Made by a program: the position numbers and the translations under genes
Notes under the pieces: model-generated
Databases searched by the model: none
The model's input: only the letters and a program-made list of their open reading frames with translations
What the model was told of the DNA's origin: nothing
Shown: positions 55,609 through 64,000 of the stretch, piece after piece
How positions within the stretch are numbered: the stretch's first letter is position 1
Layout of the letters: each line of letters starts with the position of its first letter
DNA from: Sphingomonas sp. 8AM
GTDB lineage: Bacteria > Pseudomonadota > Alphaproteobacteria > Sphingomonadales > Sphingomonadaceae
Reading direction: 5' to 3'
NCBI RefSeq assembly: GCF_902506455.1
Contig: NZ_LR733844.1
Location: 1,622,224-1,686,223 of the forward strand
Length of the DNA stretch: 64,000 bases

Positions 55609-56403
55609 TCAGTTGCGCGCGCGCGGCGGCAGGTAGGGCCGCACGAGATATTGGTAGATGGCGGCGCCCGTCACCCCGCCGACCAGCGGCCCCGCGATCG
55701 GCACCCACCAGTAATTACCGGGCCCGGGCAGCGCAGAGTCGCCCCAGCCCATCAGCCAGCAAAAGAGCCGTGGGCCAAAGTCGCGCGCCGGATTGATCGG
55801 CCATCCCTCCAGATAGCCCGCCGACGCACCGATGCACGCCACGAGCAAGCCGATGATCAGCGCACTGGCATTCGCCATCGGCGCCTGGGTGTTGAACTCG
55901 TCGGTGATCGCGAAAATACCGAGCAGCAGGATCGCGGTCAGCACCACTTCGTCCCAGAACGCGTGGGCCCGGGTAATATGCGCGCCCGGCGCGGTGAAGA
56001 ACACGCCTGCTGCGCCACCAGCGGCGCGGGTCAGGCCGTGTGCGCTGTTATATGCCTCGATCACCGGGCCGAACAATTGGTAGACCAGCGCCGCGCCGAT
56101 CATCGCGCCGACGATCTGCGCCGCCACGTAAGGCAGGATCTTGCGTTTCGGGAAATCTCGGAAGATCGCGAGTGCGATCGTCACCGCCGGGTTGGCATGC
56201 GTGCCGGACACGGCACCGGTTACATAGATCGCCAGCGTCACGGCCAGTCCCCAGGCGATGCACACGCCCCAATAGGCGGTCGCATAGGGACTTGGATCGT
56301 AGAGGATCAGCATCGCCGCGGCGGAGTTGCCAAGCGTGATGATGATCGTCACCGCCAGTGCCTCGGCGATCAGTTCGCCCCTGAAGCCATGCTGCCGCGC
56401 CAC
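55609..56403 (-). CDS. glpF: Glycerol uptake facilitator (aquaglyceroporin)
   Basis: 264 residues, inner membrane MIP-family channel with six helices. The two half-helix motifs are [12 protein letters not shown] and [11 protein letters not shown]. The Asp after the second NPAR and the wide pore layout are typical of glycerol facilitators rather than water channels. The GTG at 56403 has GGGGAGG about 6 nt upstream. It is cotranscribed with glpK and divergent from glpD. Confidence 0.94.
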   Translation of the reverse strand: MARQHGFRGELIAEALAVTIIITLGNSAAAMLILYDPSPYATAYWGVCIAWGLAVTLAIYVTGAVSGTHANPAVTIALAIFRDFPKRKILPYVAAQIVGAMIGAALVYQLFGPVIEAYNSAHGLTRAAGGAAGVFFTAPGAHITRAHAFWDEVVLTAILLLGIFAITDEFNTQAPMANASALIIGLLVACIGASAGYLEGWPINPARDFGPRLFCWLMGWGDSALPGPGNYWWVPIAGPLVGGVTGAAIYQYLVRPYLPPRARN

Positions 56404-56540
56404 GTACCATCCTCCCCACGCGCCTCATGGGGGCGCTGTGCGATACCTTCCTATGTTTGCGAGCAAGGTCAATGCCGGTTTGAAGCGCAGCCTGAACTTG
56501 CCATATGTTGGCCCGACCCAACCGTTATGAGGCGCTTCCC

Positions 56541-58058
56541 GTGCAGCATCCGAACCAAGCCCTCGACGAAGAGGTCGACCTGCTGATCGTCGGCGGCGGG
56601 ATCAACGGCACAGGTATCGCGCGCGACGCGGCGGGCCGCGGATTGTCGGTACTGCTCGTCGAACAGGAGGATCTGGCGAGCCATACCTCGTCTGCCTCTA
56701 CCAAGCTGATCCACGGTGGCCTCCGCTATCTCGAATATCGCGAGTTCCGGCTGGTTCGCGAGGCGCTGATCGAGCGCGAGCGACTTTGGCGGATGGCACC
56801 GCACATCATCTGGCCGCTGGAGTTCGTGCTCCCGCAAAGCAATTCGCCACGTCCGGCGTGGCTCGTCCGGCTGGGTCTGTTCCTGTACGATCATCTCGGC
56901 GGTCGTAAACGGCTGCCCGCCACCCGCACCGTCGCGCTCGACCGCGATCCGGTCGGTCGAGGACTGAAGCCCGGCAATCCCAAGGCGTTCGTCTATTCGG
57001 ATTGCTGGGTCGAAGACAGTCGACTGGTCGTGCTGAACGCGCGTGACGCCGCCGATCGCGGCGCGACGATCCTCACCAGGACCCGGCTCATCGATGCCCG
57101 GCGAAACGGAGGCGACTGGGTGGCGACGATCGAGGATACGGCGGGACAACGCTCCGTGCGCGCCCGCGCGGTCGTCAACGCTGCCGGCCCATGGGTGGCT
57201 GACGTGCTTGGAAAGGTACCCGATGCGCGGCGGGATCGCGGCGTGCGACTCGTCAAGGGCAGTCACATCGTCGTGCCGCGGCTCTATGACGGCGCACACG
57301 CCTTCCTGCTCCAGAACCCCGACCGTCGGGTGGTATTCGCCATCCCCTATGAGCAGCATTATACATTGGTCGGGACGACCGACGAAGCCTGGCAGGGAGC
57401 GCCAGGCCGCGCGACCATCGACCATCAGGAGACCACCTATTTGCTCGACACCATCGCGCGCTATTTCAAACGCCCGGTGCTCCAGGACGAGATCGTCTGG
57501 AGCTATTCCGGAATCCGCCCGCTCTACGACGACCACGCCACCAGTGCCTCAGCGGTGACGCGCGACTATGTGCTCGATCTCGACACAGGGACCGACGGCG
57601 CGCCGATGCTCAGCATTTTTGGCGGCAAGATCACTACTTATCGCAAGCTTGCCGAACATGCGCTGCGGGAACTCACCCGCTTCTTCCCCGGCATCGGACC
57701 GGCATGGACTGCTGACGCCACGCTTCCCGGTGGCGACATCGCCGATCTCGACGTTGAACGCTACCTTGCAACGCTCCAGCGGCGCTATGCGGCGTTTCCC
57801 CCGCCGCTGCTGCACCGCCTCGTGCGCGCCTATGGCACGCGCGCCGAGCGGATGCTGGGTAATGCGCAATCCCCGGCGGATCTGGGCGATGACCTGGGCG
57901 CCGGCCTGTCGACCCGAGAGGTCGATTATCTGCGGGTCGAGGAATGGGCACGCTCAGCCGAGGACATCCTCTATCGCCGCAGCAAGCTTGGAGTCCACGT
58001 CCCGCCGGAGACGGCGGCGCGGGTCGACGACTATCTTGCAAGCCTCATCAATGGCTAA
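56541..58058 (+). CDS. glpD: Aerobic glycerol-3-phosphate dehydrogenase
   Basis: 505 residues from a GTG with GAGGCG 6 nt upstream; the in-frame ATG at 56505 has no site. This FAD enzyme oxidises glycerol 3-phosphate to dihydroxyacetone phosphate and passes electrons to quinones at the inner membrane. The FAD motif is LLIVGGGINGTGIARDAAGR, and LASHTSSASTKLIHGGLRYL, HYTLVGTTDE and FGGKITTYRKLAE are family blocks. With glpF and glpK it completes glycerol catabolism to triose phosphate. No glpR gene is visible nearby. Confidence 0.95.
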   Translation: MQHPNQALDEEVDLLIVGGGINGTGIARDAAGRGLSVLLVEQEDLASHTSSASTKLIHGGLRYLEYREFRLVREALIERERLWRMAPHIIWPLEFVLPQSNSPRPAWLVRLGLFLYDHLGGRKRLPATRTVALDRDPVGRGLKPGNPKAFVYSDCWVEDSRLVVLNARDAADRGATILTRTRLIDARRNGGDWVATIEDTAGQRSVRARAVVNAAGPWVADVLGKVPDARRDRGVRLVKGSHIVVPRLYDGAHAFLLQNPDRRVVFAIPYEQHYTLVGTTDEAWQGAPGRATIDHQETTYLLDTIARYFKRPVLQDEIVWSYSGIRPLYDDHATSASAVTRDYVLDLDTGTDGAPMLSIFGGKITTYRKLAEHALRELTRFFPGIGPAWTADATLPGGDIADLDVERYLATLQRRYAAFPPPLLHRLVRAYGTRAERMLGNAQSPADLGDDLGAGLSTREVDYLRVEEWARSAEDILYRRSKLGVHVPPETAARVDDYLASLING

Positions 58059-58378
58059 TGGATCAGTCCGTGGCGACTGACCAATGCGTTGAAGGCGTCC
58101 GCGGAAAGCGGAGAGGCGAAGACGCAGCCGGCGACGAGGTCGTCCGCCCATACCACCATCGCGGCGATCATCCCGAGCCCGGGAAGGTTCAGCCAGATGG
58201 GCTGGTTGCGGTCCATGCTGGAGAAGGTCAGCAGCCGGCAGCCATGCTCCGACAAATCGACGACCTTGCACAAGGTGCGGGCCATCCCGCTTTGCTCTGC
58301 GGGCGTGTCGAGCTCGAGTCGCGCGCGCTTGCTGCGGCGGAAGGGACGAGCGGCTGGCGTATATTCGGCTGCGAACAT
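58055..58378 (-). CDS. PilZ-domain protein (probable c-di-GMP receptor)
   Basis: 107 residues made of one PilZ domain. The c-di-GMP binding signatures are RRSKR at 14-18 and VVDLSEHGCRLL (D/NxSxxG) at 39-50. It is cytoplasmic and has no output domain, so it would act by contacting another protein. Its last 4 bp overlap the end of convergent glpD. The ATG is inside a perfect 10-bp hairpin (58376-58401), while an AGG sits in the loop; see the separate entry. Confidence 0.88.
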   Translation of the reverse strand: MFAAEYTPAARPFRRSKRARLELDTPAEQSGMARTLCKVVDLSEHGCRLLTFSSMDRNQPIWLNLPGLGMIAAMVVWADDLVAGCVFASPLSADAFNALVSRHGLIH

Positions 58379-58401
58379 GGCGGCGAACCTACGCCGCCAT
58401 G
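58376..58401 (-). promoter_or_regulatory. Hairpin covering the PilZ start codon
   Basis: On the minus-strand mRNA, CATGGCGGCG and CGCCGCCATG form a perfect 10-bp stem around the 6-nt loop TAGGTT. The start codon is the last three bases of the 3' arm, and the loop AGG is a plausible ribosome binding site 9 nt upstream. This layout suggests controlled translation. Confidence 0.6.
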
Positions 58402-58418
58402 CTTAACGCAACGTTAAG
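58402..58418 (-). terminator. Stem-loop after rpmE
   Basis: Perfect 7-bp stem CTTAACG/CGTTAAG with a 3-nt loop, directly next to the PilZ hairpin and 11 bp after the rpmE stop. It lacks a T-run, so a role in ending the rpmE transcript is possible but weak. Confidence 0.4.
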
Positions 58419-58428
58419 GCTGTCGCAC

Positions 58429-58659
58429 TTACTTGCGGAGCGTGAGCCCGCCACCGAAGCGCTTGTTGAAGCGCGCGACCTGGCCGCCCGAATCGAGCAA
58501 CTGACCACGACCGCCGGTCCAGGCCGGGTGCGCCAGCGGGTCGATTTCCAGCGTCATCGTGTCGCCTTCCTTGCCCCATGTGGAGCGCGTCTCGTACACA
58601 GTGCCGTCGGTCATCTGGACCTTGATCATGTGATAGTCGGGGTGCGTGTCTTTCTTCAT
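58429..58659 (-). CDS. rpmE: 50S ribosomal protein L31
   Basis: 76 residues starting [19 protein letters not shown], the L31 N-terminus, and continuing [21 protein letters not shown] and HPAWTGG, both typical. The zinc-binding CxxC pair is absent, so it is the zinc-independent type. The ATG at 58659 has GGAGC 7 nt upstream. The position next to the fabZ cluster is unusual but shared with other sphingomonads as far as I recall. Confidence 0.95.
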   Translation of the reverse strand: MKKDTHPDYHMIKVQMTDGTVYETRSTWGKEGDTMTLEIDPLAHPAWTGGRGQLLDSGGQVARFNKRFGGGLTLRK

Positions 58660-58750
58660 GGTCGTGCTCCGAAATGGCTGGTTCCGACCAGCCTGAAAGG
58701 AAGGCGCGCGCCTAATCGATACGCGCGCCGAAGTCAAAGCGTGTGGTGGA

Positions 58751-59239
58751 TCAGCCGCGCTTGGGCGGATCCGCGATCATCGCCGTGAAATTGGCCTCTG
58801 CCGCAACCTGTCCGTTGATCTTCGCGACCCCGGCGAACTTGCACACCGACGAGCGCTTCTGGACGAACTCGACCTCAAGCGACAGCAACACACCGGGTTC
58901 GACAGGCTTGCGGAACTTCGCGCCCTCGATGGCCATGAAATAGACCAGCTTGCCCGATCCGGCGAGTCCGAGGCTCTCGACCGCCAGCACACCCGCGGCC
59001 TGCGCCAGCGCCTCAACGATCAGAACGCCCGGCATGATCGGACGTCCGGGGAAATGCCCCTGGAAGAAGCCTTCGTTGATCGACACCGCCTTGGTCGCCC
59101 TGATCGAGCGATCGCGAACGATCTCCTCGACCCGGTCGACCAGCAGCATCGGATAACGATGCGGCAGCGCCGCCATCACGTCCACGATTTCGAGCGGGCC
59201 GATCGGCCCGCCCGTCGTGGTGGCCGGCGCCTCGCTCAC
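58751..59239 (-). CDS. fabZ: 3-hydroxyacyl-ACP dehydratase
   Basis: 162 residues, hot-dog fold. The catalytic His is in [14 protein letters not shown] and the Glu in [12 protein letters not shown]. It dehydrates 3-hydroxyacyl-ACP in fatty acid synthesis. The GTG at 59239 overlaps the ompH stop (GTGA) and is consistent with the unit's coupled starts; a longer frame exists but runs through ompH. In other proteobacteria lpxD precedes and lpxA follows fabZ; neither is here. Confidence 0.95.
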   Translation of the reverse strand: MSEAPATTTGGPIGPLEIVDVMAALPHRYPMLLVDRVEEIVRDRSIRATKAVSINEGFFQGHFPGRPIMPGVLIVEALAQAAGVLAVESLGLAGSGKLVYFMAIEGAKFRKPVEPGVLLSLEVEFVQKRSSVCKFAGVAKINGQVAAEANFTAMIADPPKRG

Positions 59240-59904
59240 CGGCCGGTGGGCGCGCGGGTAGCTGCCGCGGGAGCCGCCGCGGGCGCGGTCGCTGCCGGCG
59301 CACCGGCGGCCGCGTCGCCCTGCTGGCCAGGCTGCCAGTTCGCCGGCGGGGTGATCCCGACGGTCGGCACCAGCCGGTCGAGCTCCGCGGTGATCGCCGA
59401 GGTGATGTCGGTGGTCGGCTGCGCGAACAGCGCGGCGTTCGGACGCAGCAGCAGGCTGACGTTCTTGGCACGCACCGCACCGCTCACCGCGTCGGGCAGC
59501 TTGGCCGAAATCTGCTCGACCGCATAGGCCTGCGCGCGGCTCGCCGGCGCCGTCAGGCGCTGCAATTCGGCGTTGGCGGTCTGCTCGCGGGTCTGGATCG
59601 CCTGCGCTTGCGTGCGCAGCGATGCCTCGGTCGCGCCGGGGGCGGCAGCGGCCTTCTGATAGGCGGCGACGAGCGGCTGCAGCTCGGTGGTGATCGCCTG
59701 ACGGCGGGTGTTCGCCTGATCCAGCTGCGCCTTGTAGGTCGCCTGGATCTGCGTGCGCGCGGTGGCCCACGCCTTGGAGTTGGCAACCGCCGCCTCGGGG
59801 TCGCCCACCGCGATACCCGCAACCTGCGCGGTCGCGGTAGCGGCGGTGAACGCGCCCGGCGTCACGAGCGCCGCGGCAAGCAGGAGGTGCTTGAAGTTGG
59901 TCAT
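59236..59904 (-). CDS. OmpH/Skp-family periplasmic chaperone
   Basis: 222 residues with a signal peptide ([20 protein letters not shown]). The middle is a long helical region rich in Ala/Gln/Lys (about 45-135; [20 protein letters not shown]), as in Skp-type tentacles, and the tail is Ala/Pro-rich and low complexity. It should hold unfolded outer-membrane proteins on the way to BamA. Its ATG shares one base with the bamA stop (TGATG), and its stop overlaps the fabZ start. Sequence identity to Skp itself is weak. Confidence 0.83.
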   Translation of the reverse strand: MTNFKHLLLAAALVTPGAFTAATATAQVAGIAVGDPEAAVANSKAWATARTQIQATYKAQLDQANTRRQAITTELQPLVAAYQKAAAAPGATEASLRTQAQAIQTREQTANAELQRLTAPASRAQAYAVEQISAKLPDAVSGAVRAKNVSLLLRPNAALFAQPTTDITSAITAELDRLVPTVGITPPANWQPGQQGDAAAGAPAATAPAAAPAAATRAPTGR

Positions 59905-62651
59905 CAGAACTGCGTCCCTACGTTGAAGGTAATAAGCTTACGGTCGTCGCCGGGCTGCGAGATCAGCGCCTTGGCGAGATCGATGCGCAGTGGGCCGAAC
60001 GGCGAATTCCAGTTGACGCCGACACCCACCGATACACGCGGCCGCGCCGAATTGCCGAGGAAGCGCTCCTCGAATGGCTGCGACGCGATCTGCGGTGAGT
60101 TGGGGACGATGCCGTTACATCCGCCATTGCCGTTCGGGATACCGGCGGCGCAGGTGGTCGGCACCAGCGCGCCCCCGGCATTGACGTACGAATAGAGCGG
60201 ATTGCCCGCGGCATCCTTGACGGGCAGCGGCAGCACAACCGTGTTGCCGTTGGCATCGGTGGTTGTCGGGAACGTCGCGGTCGGCAGCGGCTGGGTGATG
60301 TTGAACAGGCTGCCGAACTGCGCATAGATCGACGGCCGCAGCCCCATTTCGCGCGCGCCCGAGCCGAGCGGAATCTCGACCTCGAACCGGCCGAGATAGT
60401 AGGCCGTGCCGCCCAGCGCGTCGTCGACCAACTGGTCGCGATCGGTGATCAGCACCTGCTTGCCCGCGGAGTCGGTCGTGTAATAGCGTCGCTGAACGCG
60501 CGGCCCGACGCCGCGGATGTCGAAGCCGCGGAACTGCGGCTCGCCAAGATAGAAGCGGTCGTTGATACGGACGCGATCGACGCCTTCGCCGCGCGACTTC
60601 TCCAGCGACTTGATATAGCCGCCCTCGCCCACGAACGAGCCAATGAAACCGCTGCCGAGATTCACGAACTTCGAGAAGTCTAGCTTCGAGCGGATGTACT
60701 TCACATCGCCCCCCAGCCCCGCAAAATCCTGGCTGAACACGAAGCGCTGCCCCGCGGTCGGACGAAGCCGGCTGTTGAGGCTGTCGAAGATCAGCGAATA
60801 GCCGACCGACGAGGTCAGACGATTGCCCAGCGAGTCACACAGATAGCGGCCGGCCTTGAGCGGGTCGCACTTGCCGTTGGTGTAGAAGCTGTTCTGGTCC
60901 AGCCCGACCTCGTCATAGGAGAAGCCGTAACGGCCGGCGAGCTGCCAGTACTCGGTCAGCGGCACGCCGGTACGCACCTGGAAGCCGGTCGAAACCTGAC
61001 TGTAGGTGGTATTGCGGTTGGTACCGATGAAATTAAAGGCGTTATAGTCGCGCCGGAACACGTCGACGCCCAGCGCAATGTTCTTGTCGAACACATAGGG
61101 TTCGGTGAAGCCCAGCTGGATCGACTTGGAATAGGTCGAGTAATTGACGCCGGCGCTGAGCGTCTGACCCTTGCCGCGAAAGTTGTTCTGCGTGATGTTG
61201 GCCTGGATGATGAAGCGCTCGAGGCTCGAGAAGCCTGCCGAGAGCTGCAACTGGCCGGTCGACCGCTCCTCGACATTGGCGTCGAGCACGACGCGGTCGG
61301 GTGCGGAACCCGGCGTCTGCTTGATCTCGAACTTGTCCTGAAAGAAGCCGAGCGAATTGATGCGGTCCTGCGAACGCTTCACCTGGAAGCTGTTGAACGC
61401 GTCACCCTCGCCCAGACGCACCTCGCGCCGGATCACCTTGTCCTGCGTCTGCGTGTTGCCGGTAATATCAACGCGCTCGACGTAGGTGCGCTGCGCCTGA
61501 CCGATGTGGAAGTTGATCGACATCGTCAACGTTTCACGGTCACGCTGGAATTCGGGCGCGACGTTGCTGAACGCATAGCCGAACAGCCCGGCCGTCTCGC
61601 TCAGATTGTCGACGGTGTCCTCGACGGCCTTGGCGTTATACCAGTCGCCCTTCTTGATCGGTAACCCGGCGGCGAGCTTCTTCCCGTCGAAGTCACGGAT
61701 ATCGCTGTCGACCGTGACGTCGCCGAACTTATACCGCGGGCCTTCCTCGACCACATAGGTGATGATGAAGTCCTTGCGGTCGGGCGTCAGCTCGGCGACC
61801 GCCGAGGTCACCCGGAAATCAGCATATCCTTCGGTCAGATAAAATTGCCGCAGCTTCTGCTGGTCGTAGGCCAGGCGGTCCTGATCGTAGGATGTCCCCG
61901 ACGACAAAAGGCGGTAAAAGCGCGCTTCCTTGGTCGCCATCTGGGCGCGCAGCTTGCCATCGTCGAACACCTGGTTGCCGATGATGTTGATCTGGCGAAC
62001 CTTCGACTTCGGCCCCTCGTTCACCTCGAAGATCACGTCGACGCGGTTCTGGTCGAGGCTGACCATCTTGGGCTGGACAGTTGCAGCAAAGCGGCCCTGC
62101 CGGCGATACAATTCGATGATCCGCGCTACGTCGGCGCGCACCGCCGAACGGGTGAAGATCTGCCGCGGCTTGAGACGCACCTCCTTGCCGATCTTGTCTT
62201 CCTTCAGCCGCTTGTTGCCCTCGAAGATCACGCGGTTGATGATCGGATTTTCCCGCACGCGGATCACGATATTGCCGGTCGCCGCGCCATCGATCTGCAC
62301 GTCGGCGAACAGGTCGCTCGCGTAAAGGTCCTTGATCGCCTGATCGAGCGTCTCGTTGGTGTAGCTGTCGCCCTGCCGCAGCTTGGTATAACTCAGGGCG
62401 GTCTCCGGCTCGATCCGCTGCGTTCCGTCGACGCGCAGCGTCGTGATCGTGCGGGCGGCCGGCTGCGCGATCGCCGGGCCCTGTTGCGCCGCCGGCGCCA
62501 CCGCAGGCGCAGTCGTCGCCGGACGGACGGTTGCATTGGCGGCCGGGCGCGTCTGGGCGGTCGCGGCCAGCGGCACACCGGCCAGCATGGTGCAGCCCAG
62601 CAAGGTCGCCGAGGCACGCGCCCGCGAAGTCGAAGTGTTCAGCACCGTCAC
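59904..62651 (-). CDS. bamA: Outer-membrane protein assembly factor BamA
   Basis: 915 residues from a GTG with AGGA 6 nt upstream. The signal segment ([17 protein letters not shown]) is followed by an Ala/Pro linker, then five POTRA domains (about 68-425; [20 protein letters not shown]) and the Omp85 barrel ending in FNVGTQF. The barrel has the [15 protein letters not shown] insertion motif. BamA folds and inserts outer-membrane barrels. The gene sits in the order dxr-rseP-bamA-ompH-fabZ. Confidence 0.96.
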   Translation of the reverse strand: MTVLNTSTSRARASATLLGCTMLAGVPLAATAQTRPAANATVRPATTAPAVAPAAQQGPAIAQPAARTITTLRVDGTQRIEPETALSYTKLRQGDSYTNETLDQAIKDLYASDLFADVQIDGAATGNIVIRVRENPIINRVIFEGNKRLKEDKIGKEVRLKPRQIFTRSAVRADVARIIELYRRQGRFAATVQPKMVSLDQNRVDVIFEVNEGPKSKVRQINIIGNQVFDDGKLRAQMATKEARFYRLLSSGTSYDQDRLAYDQQKLRQFYLTEGYADFRVTSAVAELTPDRKDFIITYVVEEGPRYKFGDVTVDSDIRDFDGKKLAAGLPIKKGDWYNAKAVEDTVDNLSETAGLFGYAFSNVAPEFQRDRETLTMSINFHIGQAQRTYVERVDITGNTQTQDKVIRREVRLGEGDAFNSFQVKRSQDRINSLGFFQDKFEIKQTPGSAPDRVVLDANVEERSTGQLQLSAGFSSLERFIIQANITQNNFRGKGQTLSAGVNYSTYSKSIQLGFTEPYVFDKNIALGVDVFRRDYNAFNFIGTNRNTTYSQVSTGFQVRTGVPLTEYWQLAGRYGFSYDEVGLDQNSFYTNGKCDPLKAGRYLCDSLGNRLTSSVGYSLIFDSLNSRLRPTAGQRFVFSQDFAGLGGDVKYIRSKLDFSKFVNLGSGFIGSFVGEGGYIKSLEKSRGEGVDRVRINDRFYLGEPQFRGFDIRGVGPRVQRRYYTTDSAGKQVLITDRDQLVDDALGGTAYYLGRFEVEIPLGSGAREMGLRPSIYAQFGSLFNITQPLPTATFPTTTDANGNTVVLPLPVKDAAGNPLYSYVNAGGALVPTTCAAGIPNGNGGCNGIVPNSPQIASQPFEERFLGNSARPRVSVGVGVNWNSPFGPLRIDLAKALISQPGDDRKLITFNVGTQF

Positions 62652-62727
62652 TGCATTCCTACCCGAGAGTAAACGCCGTCCATCGAGGCCCGGTCTTCGG
62701 CGCGTGCGCCGCCCTGCCTTACCTTGC

Positions 62728-63861
62728 TCACCCGATCAACCCGGCCAGATGCCGCCAGAGGCCGAAGTTGCCCAGATCGTTGAACGTCACCAGCAACATC
62801 AGCGCCAGCACCGCCACCAGCCCGCCGCGATACGCCCACTCCACCGCCTCCGGCGCCACCGGCCGGCGTCGCACCGCCTCGATTGCATAGAAGAGCAGGT
62901 GCCCGCCATCCAGCATCGGCACTGGCAGCAGGTTGATGAACCCGAGATTGATCGAGACGAGCGCGATCAGGAAAACGAAGGCGTCCAGGCCCAGCGTGAT
63001 CTGTTCGCCCGACACCTTCGCGATCGACAGCGGCCCGCCGAGTTCCTTGACCGAGCGCCGTCCGGAAATGATCTGGCCGATCGTCTCCACCATCATCCCG
63101 ACGATCTGCCCGGTGCGCCGCACCGCGATGACCGGCGCTTCCAGCACCCCGACCCGCTCGATCACCGGGGCGGCCGGCGAGATGCCGAGCAGCCCGACGC
63201 GGTAGCTGTTGCCGAAGCGGTCGCGTTGTTCCTGCGTGCCGATCACCGCCTCGACGCTGGCCGGAGTGGCGCCGCGGACATAGTCGACCCGCGCCCGCTC
63301 GCCCGCCCGGATCTTCACGAACCGGACCATGTCTTCGAACGTCTCGACCGGCCGGCCGCCGAGCGCCGTGACGCGGTCGCCGGCCTGCAAGCCCGCAGCG
63401 GCGGCGGCCGTGCCGGGGATGGCCTGTCCTACAACACTCGGGGTCCGTGCGTCGCCGTAAGCGATGGCGAAGCCGGCGAGGATCAGGATCGCGAGTATGA
63501 AATTCACGAACGGCCCGGCTGCAACGATGATCGCGCGCTGCCATACCGGCTTGGCCTGGAACGTCTGCGCGCGCTCGGCGGGCGACAGCGCCAGCCACTC
63601 GCCGGTCGGCTGGCTTGCCGGGTTCATGTCGCCCGCGAACTTCACGTATCCGCCCAGCGGCAGCCACGCCAGCTTCCAGCGCGTACCGCGCCTGTCGGTC
63701 CAGCCCGCGACCTCGCGCCCGAAGCCGATTGAAAAGGCGTCCGCCTTCACGCCGAACCAGCGTCCGGCGAGATAATGTCCCATTTCATGAATGAAGACGA
63801 GCGGACCGATCACCAGAAAGAAGGCGAGAACGGTCAGCAATAGTCCGGGTGTCTGGATCAA
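62728..63861 (-). CDS. rseP: RIP metalloprotease RseP (site-2 protease)
   Basis: 377 residues from a TTG whose last bases overlap the dxr stop (TTGA), the same coupling used elsewhere in this cluster; a TTG at 63870 is less well spaced. The zinc motif HEMGH is at residues 25-29 of the first helix and the third ligand is in MLDGGHLL. A PDZ domain (about 115-200, AAAAAGLQAGDRVTALGG) lies between. RseP cleaves membrane-bound anti-sigma factors and signal peptides. Confidence 0.93.
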   Translation of the reverse strand: MIQTPGLLLTVLAFFLVIGPLVFIHEMGHYLAGRWFGVKADAFSIGFGREVAGWTDRRGTRWKLAWLPLGGYVKFAGDMNPASQPTGEWLALSPAERAQTFQAKPVWQRAIIVAAGPFVNFILAILILAGFAIAYGDARTPSVVGQAIPGTAAAAAGLQAGDRVTALGGRPVETFEDMVRFVKIRAGERARVDYVRGATPASVEAVIGTQEQRDRFGNSYRVGLLGISPAAPVIERVGVLEAPVIAVRRTGQIVGMMVETIGQIISGRRSVKELGGPLSIAKVSGEQITLGLDAFVFLIALVSINLGFINLLPVPMLDGGHLLFYAIEAVRRRPVAPEAVEWAYRGGLVAVLALMLLVTFNDLGNFGLWRHLAGLIG

Positions 63862-64000
63862 GCCACGCAATCCTTCACGCGCTCGCCCGCTAATTGCCGC
63901 GCTTCCGCATCGACGTGGAGTACCGCGTCGAGCGTTTTCGGCGCGGCCGGGTCGTAGCGCTGCAGGGTATCGTCGACGATTGCGGCGATTTCAAGAAAGC
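63858..64000 (-). CDS. dxr: 1-deoxy-D-xylulose 5-phosphate reductoisomerase, C-terminal end (gene continues outside window)
   Basis: The last 46 codons are visible, ending QLAGERVKDCVA. The segment FLEIAAIVDDTLQRYDP and the DAEARQLA helix match the C-terminal helical domain of Dxr. The rest lies past the right edge. Dxr makes MEP in isoprenoid synthesis. The stop overlaps the rseP start. Placement directly before rseP is the usual order in proteobacteria. Confidence 0.85.
   Translation of the reverse strand, partial: FLEIAAIVDDTLQRYDPAAPKTLDAVLHVDAEARQLAGERVKDCVA

Noticed and set aside
59240-59770. A longer N-terminus for fabZ starting at 59770
   Set aside because: It would run through the coding sequence of ompH in another frame; the GTG at 59239 overlaps the ompH stop as in the neighbouring gene pairs.

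Overview
The window is high-GC chromosomal DNA of an alphaproteobacterium, most likely a sphingomonad (Sphingomonas or a close relative). Three things point there: a pyruvate dehydrogenase E1 beta subunit with a fused N-terminal lipoyl domain, abundant TonB-dependent receptors, and a dxr-rseP-bamA-ompH-fabZ cluster that lacks the lipid A genes lpxD and lpxA, which fits a group that uses glycosphingolipids instead of LPS. No insertion sequence, prophage, CRISPR array or rRNA operon is visible. One tRNA gene, tRNA-Ser(UGA), is present.

Layout. 1-14 kb is mainly housekeeping: a partial SDR oxidoreductase, cysS, a nitrilase-family amidase, rpsU, an FKBP isomerase, a cell wall hydrolase, cysK with an MFS exporter, pdhA-pdhB, and a three-gene TadE/TadE/TadG operon. 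14-22 kb holds a phytoene-synthase-like protein, an EF-hand protein, a LOV-domain (blue-light) HWE histidine kinase, nhaA and divergent putA/putR-like genes. 22-28 kb has an SGNH hydrolase with a TonB receptor, a lone MreB paralogue and a single-domain response regulator. 27.6-34.4 kb is a five-gene operon (two zinc alcohol dehydrogenases, a membrane protein, an SRPBCC protein and a channel with an unusual filter) facing a PAS-PAS-PAS-pseudoreceiver-LuxR regulator. 35-42.6 kb is again housekeeping: tRNA-Ser, a lytic transglycosylase, a D,D-carboxypeptidase, tmk-holB, then metG-tatD-MBL hydrolase-small membrane protein with overlapping stops and starts.

42.6-54 kb is the main accessory system: a carbohydrate utilisation locus. 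On the minus strand lie a two-domain DUF1080 protein, three Tat-exported Gfo/Idh/MocA oxidoreductases and a divergent ApbE-like flavin transferase. On the plus strand lie a FadR/GntR regulator, a 999-residue TonB receptor and an ACS-type MFS transporter. The simplest reading is uptake of a glycoside or uronide, oxidation to 3-keto sugars and cleavage in the periplasm, then import. Two palindromes that share the half-site TGTCAG flank the regulator gene and are its likely operators.

54-58 kb is a glycerol regulon (glpK-glpF divergent from glpD). The window ends with a PilZ protein whose start codon lies in a perfect hairpin, rpmE, and the envelope cluster fabZ-ompH-bamA-rseP-dxr.
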